Shown: in pieces, positions 44,884 through 53,221 of the stretch
How positions within the stretch are numbered: the stretch's first letter is position 1
How the letters are laid out: the number at the start of each line of letters is the position of its first letter
DNA from: Ketobacter alkanivorans
GTDB lineage: Bacteria > Pseudomonadota > Gammaproteobacteria > Pseudomonadales > Ketobacteraceae
Direction: 5' to 3'
DNA length: 64,000 nucleotides
Assembly (NCBI RefSeq): GCF_002863865.1
Contig: NZ_CP022684.1
Coordinates: 124,001-188,000 of the forward strand
Notes under the pieces: generated by a model
Database searches by the model: none
What the model saw: the letters and a program-made list of their open reading frames with translations, nothing else
What the model was told of the DNA's origin: nothing
Program-made: the position numbers and the translations under genes

Positions 44884-47121
44884 TCAGAAATACTGTTGGT
44901 ACACCAGGGGGCCGAATGCCACCAGCACCAGGGCTATACCCATCACGGTTAGCGGCAGCACATAGCGTTCGTGGCGAATCCAGAAACTCTTGCCGCGGGT
45001 ATCCTCTTTGGCTTTCTCTATTTCCTCTTCGCCCACCACTTGCCGCGTCAACAGGTGGTTCACGGCCACCGGCGGGCTGAGGTAACCCAGCTCAAAGGCC
45101 ACCAGGGTGATCATCCAGAAATGCAGGGGATCGATACCCTGGCTGTAGGCCGCCTGAGCCACAGTGCCGGATACCAGTACGATGGCGCCAAAGGGATCCA
45201 TAATCATCCCGATGATGACCAGGACAATGACCAGGGCAATCATGGCCGTCCAGATATTGCCGAAGAAATCACTCTGTGCGGCGACTTCTTCGAAAATACC
45301 GGAATCTTCGATTACACCACCTACGGTCAGGCTTAACGCCATAATGGAAAGCAAGGCACCGATATGGACCGTGGTATCAGTCGTGGCGCGACGTACGGAG
45401 TTTTCCAGTGAGGTGGCACGCTCTTCACCTTCATAGGTTTCATGTTTGTCTTCATCCGGTGAATGTTTGACCTTGGATTCCAGCACCAGGACCAGCAGAA
45501 GCAGCAGGGGCAGGATCGCGGCCGTCATCAGTCCATCCTGCTGGTACATAAAGGTCGCAGTGGGTATCACTAACAAGAGCAGCCAGGGCAGCAGTTTTTT
45601 GGTGTTTTTGACGACAAATTCGTATACCAGCAACAGCAGGATGATCATGGGCAGAACCACCGGCGCGGTGTGTTCGTCCAGGTGGGCATCCAGCAGGAAG
45701 GCGTAGGCGGCTGCGGTAACCACAAAAATCAAAACGTAAGGAACCAGCGGCTGGAATGCACGCAGACTGGGGGACAGGGCTTCCGAAATCGGGGCAATTT
45801 TCATGGGCCCCTGTTTTGCAACCAGCGACACCAGGAAGAACAGGAACGAGGTGAGCATAAACACCTTTACGCCCCAGCCGTACATCATGTCGGTGGTGAC
45901 TTCCTTATTGAGCATGGCGATCAGGAGCACCAGCAGACAGGGGCGCAGTACCACACCCAGGCTACCGCTCATGGCGGTGGCAGCCAGGGCCAGATTGCGA
46001 CGGGCGCCAACCCGCCGCAGTTCAGCGTACACCACTGCACCCATGGCGATGATGATAATACCGGAGGCACCGGTGTAGGCTGTGGGTACCGCCATGATCA
46101 CAACAGCCACGAATGCCAGCAGTTCCGGCGGCAGCTTCCAGGGTTTAAAGATGCGGAATATGTATTCACCCAGGTAAGTTTGTTTCAGCAGCATACCCAC
46201 CCAGATATAAAGTCCGATGTTCAGGAACAGGGAGGCCTGATCCATAATTTTGTCGACGAACAGCACCATGCCCTGCGGGTTTCCGGTTTCAAAAATGAAG
46301 AAACGGGCAGAGCTGATGGCCATATAGGCGAACAACGGGACCGAAAGCAGGGCTTTGCCGATGCTGCCCCCGGGTTTGGCCGTCTTCGGAATGGTGAAAA
46401 GCTGGAACAGCGATACCAGTGCCAGGGCTCCGAAACCAAACAGATAGAACCAGCGAACGTGTTCATTTTGGATCAGAGTACCGGATGCCCAGCCATTGTT
46501 GAGATAACTGTAGGAGGAGTAGGTTAAGGAAACATGGGCTATCAGCTGTGCTGTAATGCCGAAACGATAGTCCATCACTGTCTGCATGGGCCGCAGACCG
46601 ATGTGGTGATGGGTCAGGGCAGCGGTGAGGGCACAGACAAAGAATACTATGGCGAGGAAAATCTGGTTATTGTCGCGGCGGAATTGGGACAAGGCAGAGA
46701 GCGCCATATCCACTGCAACAAATCGCTCTACATTGGGTGTTTTCAGCTCGATGGTCTTTTGCGCGGCTTCATGCTTCATGCGGCACAACTCAGCCTGCTT
46801 GCCGAGGGATTCCCGGATGGCTCCCTCGTTTACTTCTTCAGATCCGAACATACCGCCAAACGGGTCATCAGCGGCTTCCTTTTTTTTCTGGGCGACGATT
46901 TTTTGGACTTCAGATTCGATATCGATATTGGGATCACAGGAGGGGACGGGAACGTCCAGCCGGAGGATGTGATAGTCGGGCCAGATATGATTGCCCAGTT
47001 TGTTCAGTTGCGAATTCAGGTTTTCTCCAATGCTGAGTACGAGTACCCCGAGAAGAATGATAAAAACCGGTAATGAGGACAGCCACTCACGTGGATTTCG
47101 TCCCAGAAAGTTTATGTTCAT
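44884..47121 (-). CDS. TRAP transporter large permease subunit (DctM-like), long form
   Basis: A protein of about 745 residues starting at 47121 (MNINFLGRN) or at the in-frame ATG 47133. An N-terminal helix precedes a periplasmic, charged segment (IDIESEVQKIVAQKKKEAAD) and four further helices, which may replace the separate small DctQ subunit. The C-terminal part is the DctM domain (AVPTAYTGASGIIIIAMGAV, MDPFGAIVLVSGTVAQAA, ELGYLSPPVAVNHLL). TRAP systems import organic acids using a sodium gradient and a periplasmic binding protein. The nearest binding protein is the DUF6091-type gene 330 bases upstream. Confidence 0.88.
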   Translation of the reverse strand: MNINFLGRNPREWLSSLPVFIILLGVLVLSIGENLNSQLNKLGNHIWPDYHILRLDVPVPSCDPNIDIESEVQKIVAQKKKEAADDPFGGMFGSEEVNEGAIRESLGKQAELCRMKHEAAQKTIELKTPNVERFVAVDMALSALSQFRRDNNQIFLAIVFFVCALTAALTHHHIGLRPMQTVMDYRFGITAQLIAHVSLTYSSYSYLNNGWASGTLIQNEHVRWFYLFGFGALALVSLFQLFTIPKTAKPGGSIGKALLSVPLFAYMAISSARFFIFETGNPQGMVLFVDKIMDQASLFLNIGLYIWVGMLLKQTYLGEYIFRIFKPWKLPPELLAFVAVVIMAVPTAYTGASGIIIIAMGAVVYAELRRVGARRNLALAATAMSGSLGVVLRPCLLVLLIAMLNKEVTTDMMYGWGVKVFMLTSFLFFLVSLVAKQGPMKIAPISEALSPSLRAFQPLVPYVLIFVVTAAAYAFLLDAHLDEHTAPVVLPMIILLLLVYEFVVKNTKKLLPWLLLLVIPTATFMYQQDGLMTAAILPLLLLLVLVLESKVKHSPDEDKHETYEGEERATSLENSVRRATTDTTVHIGALLSIMALSLTVGGVIEDSGIFEEVAAQSDFFGNIWTAMIALVIVLVIIGMIMDPFGAIVLVSGTVAQAAYSQGIDPLHFWMITLVAFELGYLSPPVAVNHLLTRQVVGEEEIEKAKEDTRGKSFWIRHERYVLPLTVMGIALVLVAFGPLVYQQYF

Positions 47122-47407
47122 TTCCCACCACATCTAATTTTTGTGATTAAACACTTGTTGTGATTATTGCTGTGCTGGTTTGTCAGACTGCAATAGTATG
47201 GGGCTAATATAGGGAAAACAGCCTAATCCCTCAAAAGTCAGAAAGTTAAATCACAGCAGTACAAGCACTACAAATACTGTCGAAAAAATAAAGGTCCAGA
47301 TTATAAGTTATAAGAGTGTCAGGCATTGTGTGCCATAGATCACACAATGAATTCCCGAACTTTTACACTATCTAGCGTTGTATCCTGTGCCTGCTCGTTG
47401 ACAGGGT
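47122..47407. other. Leader/promoter region of the TRAP permease gene
   Basis: This AT-rich gap has no gene. It follows the terminator of the binding protein gene, so the permease must have its own promoter here. I did not find a convincing operator. Confidence 0.4.
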
Positions 47408-47449
47408 AAAAAGAAGCAGGCTGACGGTTAGCCAAGCCTGCTTCTTTTT
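47408..47449 (-). terminator. Strong bidirectional-looking terminator after the DUF6091 gene
   Basis: A perfect 15-bp stem (AAAAAGAAGCAGGCT with its complement at 47435-47449) encloses a 12-base loop and ends in TTTTT on either strand. It lies 15 bases after the stop at 47465 and separates the binding protein gene from the permease gene. Confidence 0.9.
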
Positions 47450-47464
47450 GTATACCGGAACCGG

Positions 47465-48484
47465 TTATTCGCGATCTTTAGCAGTACATTCTGCCAGTGC
47501 TGGATCTTTCTTGCAGCGCACTTTACTCAGGAATGACAGCATTTTCCCGTCATATAGTCCCTGGTCGCGCAGGGTTAAGCGGGACTGGCGGAACATTTCC
47601 ATATAACCTTCCTTGTCTTTATCAGGAAGATCCAGCCAGTAGCTGGGGTTGATGCTTTTTTCCGCAGCGCTCACCACATCCATTGCCTTGCCGTACTGGC
47701 TCCAGACATAACCACGGGAGCTTTGGCCGAATCCTTCAGGGAAGCGATTATGGCGGGCAACAATTTGAGCGGTCAGCTGAATAATGGCAAAGTTCACCAC
47801 CGCGCCTTTATCACCCAGGCCCTTGTAGAGTTCCAGTGCGTCATAGGCAATGGCAGGGGCCCCGATGATGTCCACGCTGCCGTTGTTGAACATGGAACCG
47901 AAGTTAGTCAGGGATACAGATACCGGAGAGGCTCCCACCGATTCAATCATGATGGCTTGAGCCTTGTCGAAATCCATGGCAGCAAATTTCTTGCCCGCCA
48001 ATTCACCCACGGTGTCAATGGTACGGTCATTAGTGAACAGGTAAGCGGCACCACCGGGCAGAATGCCAGCAATTTCATATTCACCGGAAATCATCAGCTT
48101 GGCCAGTTTGGGATCTGCCAGATATTGCAGAACCACTTTCATGTGGTCTTCATCGGGAATGGCGCCAATGGAGTCCAGGGTGCCGGTGAAACTGCTAAAC
48201 TCACGGGCACGCAGACCAGTGATACCAGCGGCATCACAGGCGCCTGATTTCAGGTCTTCTGCGGCAATTTTTTCGTCCGTGTACACCTTCATTTCCAGGT
48301 CCACGCCCCATTTAATGGCCTGCAGACGGTAATCTTCCATCTGGCTGGCAACGGGGCCTGATTTACCCACGATATCCCACACACACAGGGTTCGTTTTGG
48401 TAGGTCAGCGGAAAACGCCGTGGTGCTCAGCGCCATGGCGCCGGCGGCGATTGGGGTTAAAAGAGATTTAAACAGTTTGTTCAT
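47465..48484 (-). CDS. DUF6091/AdeT-like periplasmic solute-binding protein
   Basis: A 339-residue secreted protein with a clear signal peptide (residues 1-26, ending TTAFSA). The mature part begins LPKRTLCVWDIVGKSGPVAS and resembles the DUF6091 (AdeT-like) family, which is related to TRAP-type binding proteins (YTDEKIAAEDLKSGACDAAG, MDFDKAQAIMIESVG). Although AdeT was first reported as an efflux component, the fold and the neighbouring DctM-type permease point to solute capture for import. A GAGG site precedes the ATG; a strong terminator follows. Confidence 0.82.
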   Translation of the reverse strand: MNKLFKSLLTPIAAGAMALSTTAFSADLPKRTLCVWDIVGKSGPVASQMEDYRLQAIKWGVDLEMKVYTDEKIAAEDLKSGACDAAGITGLRAREFSSFTGTLDSIGAIPDEDHMKVVLQYLADPKLAKLMISGEYEIAGILPGGAAYLFTNDRTIDTVGELAGKKFAAMDFDKAQAIMIESVGASPVSVSLTNFGSMFNNGSVDIIGAPAIAYDALELYKGLGDKGAVVNFAIIQLTAQIVARHNRFPEGFGQSSRGYVWSQYGKAMDVVSAAEKSINPSYWLDLPDKDKEGYMEMFRQSRLTLRDQGLYDGKMLSFLSKVRCKKDPALAECTAKDRE

Positions 48485-48518
48485 AGCCTCATCCGGAAGT
48501 CTTGGGTTTCTAATAGTT

Positions 48519-48674
48519 TTAATGGCCCGGAGCAGTTCCCCGCTCCGGGAAGGTTTTGACTGGACTTAGAGCAGCTCTATCTTTGGCGACTTCGACAACT
48601 TCACTACCAAGTAGCTTTTGGAAAAACACATCTGGGAACATGCCAATAAAAGTATCGATAAACGGATTATCCAT
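48519..48674 (-). CDS. Short hypothetical frame of 51 residues
   Basis: MDNPFIDTFIGMFPDVFFQKLLG... lies between the PF10118 and DUF6091 genes on the same strand. No family recognised and the ribosome site is weak. It could be a small gene or the end of a decayed one. Confidence 0.22.
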   Translation of the reverse strand: MDNPFIDTFIGMFPDVFFQKLLGSEVVEVAKDRAALSPVKTFPERGTAPGH

Positions 48675-48785
48675 GGATAACTCGCGAATCGTGATAAAGA
48701 AAGTAACGGCATCCAAGTTGCCGATGCCGTTCGTCAGGTTCGCATCGTCTGCTATATAATGCTAAAGGAAGTTGACCAGGGTGCG

Positions 48786-49664
48786 TCATGCAGCGCGGTT
48801 CTTGTATGCCTCAAATAGCTGTCCACCCTCACCAAAGAGGCGTTCCCTCCAAGCCTCCTCTAACGCTTTGGTATCATGATCGTCTGGGTGGAAGCGCCGA
48901 GCAATGAATTCTGGCATGCGAGGAAGGATTCGCGAGACAAACCCGTTGCGACCAAACATCATCTTCAATCCTTCAGCATTGTCTTTCACGTCTCCAAGTT
49001 TTCCGTCCTTGGCTAACATCCACGCCCAAGTGACACCCATCATTGGTATCAGTACCACCACTGAGGCGGCGGCAGCTGCGATTCGCTCACCATGGCTATT
49101 GCCGATCAGTTCGTAAACGTCGTAGGCGACAGCCTTGTGTTCGAGTTCTTCGAGAGCGTGCCATTGCCATATCTTGATCATCTCTGGATCAGCGAGGCTC
49201 CGGAACTCTTCGTCCTCTAGCAGCTGCTCCGCGAGTAACGCCGTAAAATGTTCCATGAAAGTGGTGGCTGCGAGTTGAGTGCTCTTAGGAAGTTTTGTTA
49301 GCACGCTAAGCATGACCTTCACGAAGCGCTCCGGGGTTTCCATATCAAAGCCTCGTTCAGCAAGCAGTTCATTGAGTCGGTCATGCTCACGACCGTGAAT
49401 GGCTTCCTGACCCATAAATCCAGAAATAGCGGCGCGCTGTCGCTTGTCAGTCACCCGGTTACGAAAATGACGTACCGAATCCATAAAGAAGCGTTCCCCA
49501 GGTGGAAAGGATGCGGACAGCATTGCGAAGAATATCGTTGCTGTAGCGTTATTAGCATAGAAGTATTTTGGCATCGTCTCGGAAAATTGAAAGTCCATGT
49601 GCCGAGGGGGGATGCCCACTGACGCACCACCTTTCAGTACTTTATCTGTGTTTTTTGAAGTCAT
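48786..49664 (-). CDS. PF10118 family protein, paralogue 3
   Basis: A 292-residue third member of the family. The ligand pattern is again complete: QEAIHGREHDR, MEHFTA and HALEELEHKAVAYDVYEL, with a hydrophobic stretch IAAAAASVVVLIPMMGVTWAW near 200. It is the last gene of operon 2, following an SDR gene by 39 bases with an AGGAGG site. Operon 1 places its PF10118 gene first, operon 2 last, so the set of functions is conserved but the order is not. Confidence 0.88.
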   Translation of the reverse strand: MTSKNTDKVLKGGASVGIPPRHMDFQFSETMPKYFYANNATATIFFAMLSASFPPGERFFMDSVRHFRNRVTDKRQRAAISGFMGQEAIHGREHDRLNELLAERGFDMETPERFVKVMLSVLTKLPKSTQLAATTFMEHFTALLAEQLLEDEEFRSLADPEMIKIWQWHALEELEHKAVAYDVYELIGNSHGERIAAAAASVVVLIPMMGVTWAWMLAKDGKLGDVKDNAEGLKMMFGRNGFVSRILPRMPEFIARRFHPDDHDTKALEEAWRERLFGEGGQLFEAYKNRAA

Positions 49665-49703
49665 TGGTTGCCTCCTACTTTTTAAAGTTCAATTCAGTTG
49701 GTT

Positions 49704-50564
49704 TCATAACGATTCTCTCAGCGCATTTTCCTTACCCTCGCGCCTGTTGAAAAATGTTTCGAGTAGCCGCTGGTAGCCTGTCGGCATTAAGCGCTGACCG
49801 ATATCCAGTAATACTGCGTCTGCACCTATGAGTACTCTGCGCTGATTCTTGCGGACTCCCTGCAATATGGCATTGGCTGCCTGTTCCGGCGTTGTGCGGG
49901 CGATGCGCTCGAAAAGCTCTGCGATCTCTTCCTTACTGCCTAGAGTCAAGCTGCCTGTATCACCCATACGGCTATTGCGAGCAATCGCGGTTTTAACTCC
50001 ACCCGGATGTACGCAGGTTGCGCTGACGCTGCTACCTTCAATATCCAGTTCTTCCCGTAGTGATTCAGTAAAGCCTTTGACAGCGAATTTCGCTGCGTTA
50101 TAGGCAGATTGTGTAGGCACACCGATAATGCCAAAGATACTGGAGATATTGACGATGTGGCCGTCACCGGATTGCTTTAGATAAGGCAGAAAGGCCTTGG
50201 TGCCGTACACCACGCCCCAGAAGTTGATGTTCATGAGCCATTCGAAGTTTTCGTAGCTCATGGCTTCGACAGTTTCACCAAGGCCGACGCCAGCATTGTT
50301 GATGATCAGGTTTACGTGGCCGTGTGCTTTAATGCAGTCGTCGGCGTACTGATAAACAGCCTCCCGGCGACCGACATCTACAACATGGGAGGTAACCTTG
50401 ACAGGATAGTCGCGCAAGCGGGCGACAGTGTCTTGCAGGCCGTTCTCACTGATGTCCGCCAGTGCTAGGTGACAGCCTTCTTCAGCCAGTGCAATGGCGA
50501 TGGCCTGGCCGATACCCGATCCAGCCCCGGTGATGGCTGCTACTTTATTGTAAAAATTCTTCAT
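49704..50564 (-). CDS. Short-chain dehydrogenase/reductase of operon 2
   Basis: A 286-residue classical SDR: ITGAGSGIG (11-19), NNAGVG near 89-94, Ser141/142, Tyr155 and Lys159 (YNAAK). Asp37 after the second strand (LADISE) suggests NAD(H). The C-terminal VLIGADAVLLDIGQRLMPTG is typical of the group found beside AlmA and BVMO genes. It follows the monooxygenase stop by 24 bases with a GGAGGA site. Likely role: alcohol or ketone interconversion next to the monooxygenase step, as for its counterpart at 18893-19720. Confidence 0.92.
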   Translation of the reverse strand: MKNFYNKVAAITGAGSGIGQAIAIALAEEGCHLALADISENGLQDTVARLRDYPVKVTSHVVDVGRREAVYQYADDCIKAHGHVNLIINNAGVGLGETVEAMSYENFEWLMNINFWGVVYGTKAFLPYLKQSGDGHIVNISSIFGIIGVPTQSAYNAAKFAVKGFTESLREELDIEGSSVSATCVHPGGVKTAIARNSRMGDTGSLTLGSKEEIAELFERIARTTPEQAANAILQGVRKNQRRVLIGADAVLLDIGQRLMPTGYQRLLETFFNRREGKENALRESL

Positions 50565-50588
50565 GTGTCCTCCAATCGATTGAACGGG

Positions 50589-52088
50589 TCAGGCGCTGAG
50601 CAGACCTCTCAGTACACCACCTTTCCTGCGTTTGGTATTTCCCTCAAAATGAAGGTGACCGTCCTCCAGGTTGCCGTAGCGCAATGCGGGCAGGTCACGT
50701 AAATAATCATCAAGGTTTTGCCAGGGAACCTTGCTGCCTTGGCGTGGCAGGCGGTCATTGGCACGCTGAACGTATCCAGAGCGAAGATTAAGAAAGTTCA
50801 GATCTGTAGCGCATCCTTCTTCGTCGACAGGCGTGACCACTCGGGCGCCGATGCCGCGCATGTGATTCAGTAGGCGGCAGACGAATTCACTGGCGATATC
50901 CGCCTTCAATGTCCAGGATGAGTTAGTGTAACCAAACACGAGGGCCATATTGGGCACACCTTCTAGCATCAGACCCTTGTACATCATGGTGTCGGCCACA
51001 TTGACCTCACGTCCATCCACTTCTAACTTCGCGCCACCGAACAGTTGTAGATCAAGACCCGTGGCGGTGATCAGAACATCTGCGTCAAGATGGTCACCAG
51101 ACTTCAGTTGGATGCCAGTTTCAGTCACAGTGTCGATTTGATCGGTCACCACGGAGGCCTTCCCTTCGCGAATTACTTTGAAGAGATCACCCTTGGGTAC
51201 AGCACACATACGCTCCTCCCAGGGATTGTAATGGGGCTGGAAATGCTTCATGTCGATATCCGGACCCAACTGGCGGCGCGCAGCCGCCAAAAGTAGGCGG
51301 CGCATCGCCTTGGGTTTAGCCAGCGAGAGCCGGTATACTGCTCTCTGTAGTAGGATGTTTCGGGTCCGAGCCATCCGGTAAACGGTCATTTCCGGCAGGA
51401 TGCGACGCAGGTTTCTGGAAATCAGATCTTGCTCTGGTACGGAGGCGACGTAGGTAGGGGAGCGTTGCAGCATCACCACGTGAGACGCCTTGTCTGTCAT
51501 GGCCGGCACCAGCGTCACGGCAGTGGCACCACTCCCAATAACCACCACCCGTTTACCACTGTAATCGTAGTCTTCCGGCCAGTGTTGTGGATGAATCAAT
51601 TTACCCTTGAATTTGTCGAGACCCGGAATGTCCGGGGTGTAACCGGCATCGTATTTGTAATAGCCGGTACAGTTGAGTACAAAGCCAGCGTTGAACTGGT
51701 GCTCTTCACCGGTTGTTTCGTCAATGGCAGTAACGATCCAATGGTTTTTCTCACTGTTCCAGGATTCCGAAAGCACTTTCAAACCGAAGTTAATATGACG
51801 TTTTACGCCATATTCGCTTGCTGTGTCTTCAATGTAATTGCGAATAGAAGGGCCGTCGGCAAGCATCTTGGTGTCAGTCCAGGGTCGAAAGTTGTAACCT
51901 AAAGTAAACATGTCGGAATCCGAACGGATACCGGGGTAACGGAATAAGTCCCAGGTGCCACCAATACGTTTGCGCCGCTCAATGATACCGAAACGCAGAC
52001 TCGGGCATTTCTTTTTCAGGTGACAGGCCGCGCCAATGCCCGACAGGCCTGCGCCAATAATTAGAACATCTAAATAAGTATGTTTCAT
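50589..52088 (-). CDS. AlmA-like flavin-binding monooxygenase
   Basis: A 499-residue FAD/NADPH monooxygenase. Motifs: IGAGLSGIG (11-19), GGTWDLFRYPGIRSDSDM (43-60), the BVMO-type fingerprint FKGKLIHPQHWP (160-171) and GSGATA (185-190). The sequence as I remember AlmA of Acinetobacter, reported for long-chain alkane growth, runs parallel for most of its length (GPSIRNYIE, MLQRSPTYVASVP, EGKASVVTDQI). EthA-type BVMOs share this plan, so ketone oxidation is as likely as alkane hydroxylation. It overlaps no gene; the alpha/beta hydrolase stop is five bases away. Confidence 0.9.
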   Translation of the reverse strand: MKHTYLDVLIIGAGLSGIGAACHLKKKCPSLRFGIIERRKRIGGTWDLFRYPGIRSDSDMFTLGYNFRPWTDTKMLADGPSIRNYIEDTASEYGVKRHINFGLKVLSESWNSEKNHWIVTAIDETTGEEHQFNAGFVLNCTGYYKYDAGYTPDIPGLDKFKGKLIHPQHWPEDYDYSGKRVVVIGSGATAVTLVPAMTDKASHVVMLQRSPTYVASVPEQDLISRNLRRILPEMTVYRMARTRNILLQRAVYRLSLAKPKAMRRLLLAAARRQLGPDIDMKHFQPHYNPWEERMCAVPKGDLFKVIREGKASVVTDQIDTVTETGIQLKSGDHLDADVLITATGLDLQLFGGAKLEVDGREVNVADTMMYKGLMLEGVPNMALVFGYTNSSWTLKADIASEFVCRLLNHMRGIGARVVTPVDEEGCATDLNFLNLRSGYVQRANDRLPRQGSKVPWQNLDDYLRDLPALRYGNLEDGHLHFEGNTKRRKGGVLRGLLSA

Positions 52089-52092
52089 GCTA

Positions 52093-53034
52093 TTACTCCG
52101 TTTCAGTCAAGGGGCCCGCCCCCCACGCGTCGCCTATGCACGACGGGTTGTGTAGAAAATTCAATACCGCTTCGGTGAAAATAGTGTTTCTGTCCCCGGC
52201 CACCATATGTCCTGCCTGATCCAGCACTTCATAGTGCGCGTGGGGAACCAGGTCGAGTAGTTCGCGTGCGCCCTGGTCGCTGAGCACGTCGCTCTGGTGC
52301 CCCCGAATTAGTAGTACTGGCATGGAAAGCTTTCTAGCTGCTGACTCCAGCCTGATTCGCTCAAACATGCCGTCGTCGGTTTCCGAAGGTAAGCGGGCGT
52401 GATCCAGAAAGGCAGGATCCCAATGCCAGTAAAGACGGCCATCATTATGGCGGCGCAAATTCTTGTGCAGTCCTGACAGGTCATTGGCATGAGCACGATG
52501 TGGATTGTATGCGGCGACTGCATCGCGCACCTGTTGAATGTCATCGAATCCGTCATGATGGCGGCACATGAATTCTATGATGCGACGAACGCCTTGCTGT
52601 TCGAGACGTGGTGCCACATCCACCAGTACGAGTGCTGAACAGGGCAGCGAGTCATCCTCCCCAAGGGCGAGCATGGCAGTCAGACCGCCCATGGAAGCTC
52701 CGACAATGACGGGGGCTGTAGGCAACGCGCAAATCACAGCGCCAAGGTCAGCGACCAAGCTTTCGGTGCTGTAATCACCTTGTGCACACCAATCGCTTTC
52801 GCCGTGCCCGCGCGCATCCAATGTGATTGCGCAGTAGCCCATCTCGGAGAGAGCTTGTGCAGTATGGTTCCAGGCGTAACGCGTTTGCCCTCCGCCGTGA
52901 AGTAGCAACACGATGGGGGCTGTTAACTCGCCGAATCGACTGGCCCGGAGAATCAATCCACCAGCACCGACATACTCTGTAGGCGTCACTGATGAAGTGA
53001 ACTGATCAGTTTGTCGGGTACGACTACATGTCAT
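52093..53034 (-). CDS. Alpha/beta hydrolase of operon 2
   Basis: A 313-residue hydrolase started at 53034 (MTCSRTRQ), where AGAGGT lies five bases upstream; longer frames would run through the operator palindrome. Motifs: oxyanion segment LLLHGGGQTRYAW, LDARGHGESDW, nucleophile elbow GASMGGL, acid in RGHQSDVL and His in DQAGHMVAGD. No signal peptide. As first gene of the operon with an AlmA-like monooxygenase it probably cleaves the ester or lactone product. It belongs to a different subfamily from the HSL-type esterase in operon 1, so the pairing has been assembled twice from different parts. Confidence 0.9.
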   Translation of the reverse strand: MTCSRTRQTDQFTSSVTPTEYVGAGGLILRASRFGELTAPIVLLLHGGGQTRYAWNHTAQALSEMGYCAITLDARGHGESDWCAQGDYSTESLVADLGAVICALPTAPVIVGASMGGLTAMLALGEDDSLPCSALVLVDVAPRLEQQGVRRIIEFMCRHHDGFDDIQQVRDAVAAYNPHRAHANDLSGLHKNLRRHNDGRLYWHWDPAFLDHARLPSETDDGMFERIRLESAARKLSMPVLLIRGHQSDVLSDQGARELLDLVPHAHYEVLDQAGHMVAGDRNTIFTEAVLNFLHNPSCIGDAWGAGPLTETE

Positions 53035-53054
53035 GTCTACCTCTATTTTTTTAA

Positions 53055-53100
53055 GCATTGAGCTATAATTTGGTTGGCTGACCAAATTATAGCTCAATGC
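53055..53100. promoter_or_regulatory. 46-bp perfect palindrome containing regulon operator site E
   Basis: Two 20-bp arms (53055-53074 and 53081-53100) are exact inverted copies around a 6-base centre TGGCTG. Within it, plus-strand 53070-53089 reads TTGGTTGGCTGACCAAATTA, the regulon consensus, 36 bases upstream of the hydrolase start at 53034. The palindrome is far longer than the operator itself and could also fold as a hairpin in the leader RNA. Confidence 0.75.
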
Positions 53101-53137
53101 ATTCCCCACTGGCAAAACGTTTTTGCCAGTGGGGAAT
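53101..53137. repeat. Perfect 17-bp inverted repeat abutting the operator palindrome
   Basis: Arms 53101-53117 and 53121-53137 (starting ATTCCCCACTGGCAAAA) are exact complements around CGT. It lies between the stop of the lipoprotein gene (53222) and operon 2. The stem is strong, but the T-run lies at the loop and not after the stem, so it is not a classic terminator; it may still stop or insulate transcription between the two units. Confidence 0.6.
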
Positions 53138-53221
53138 CAGACTGCTTGATTAGACCCTTTAAAGGCTCTATTGAGAGATCAATTGACTTAACTATTGCCC
53201 GTTATAGAAGTGAGTTCCGCG

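Noticed and set aside
45670..46527. 285-codon plus-strand frame opposite the TRAP permease gene
   Set aside because: It is rich in His, Gln and Gly, matches no family and is an antisense shadow of a well-supported membrane protein gene.
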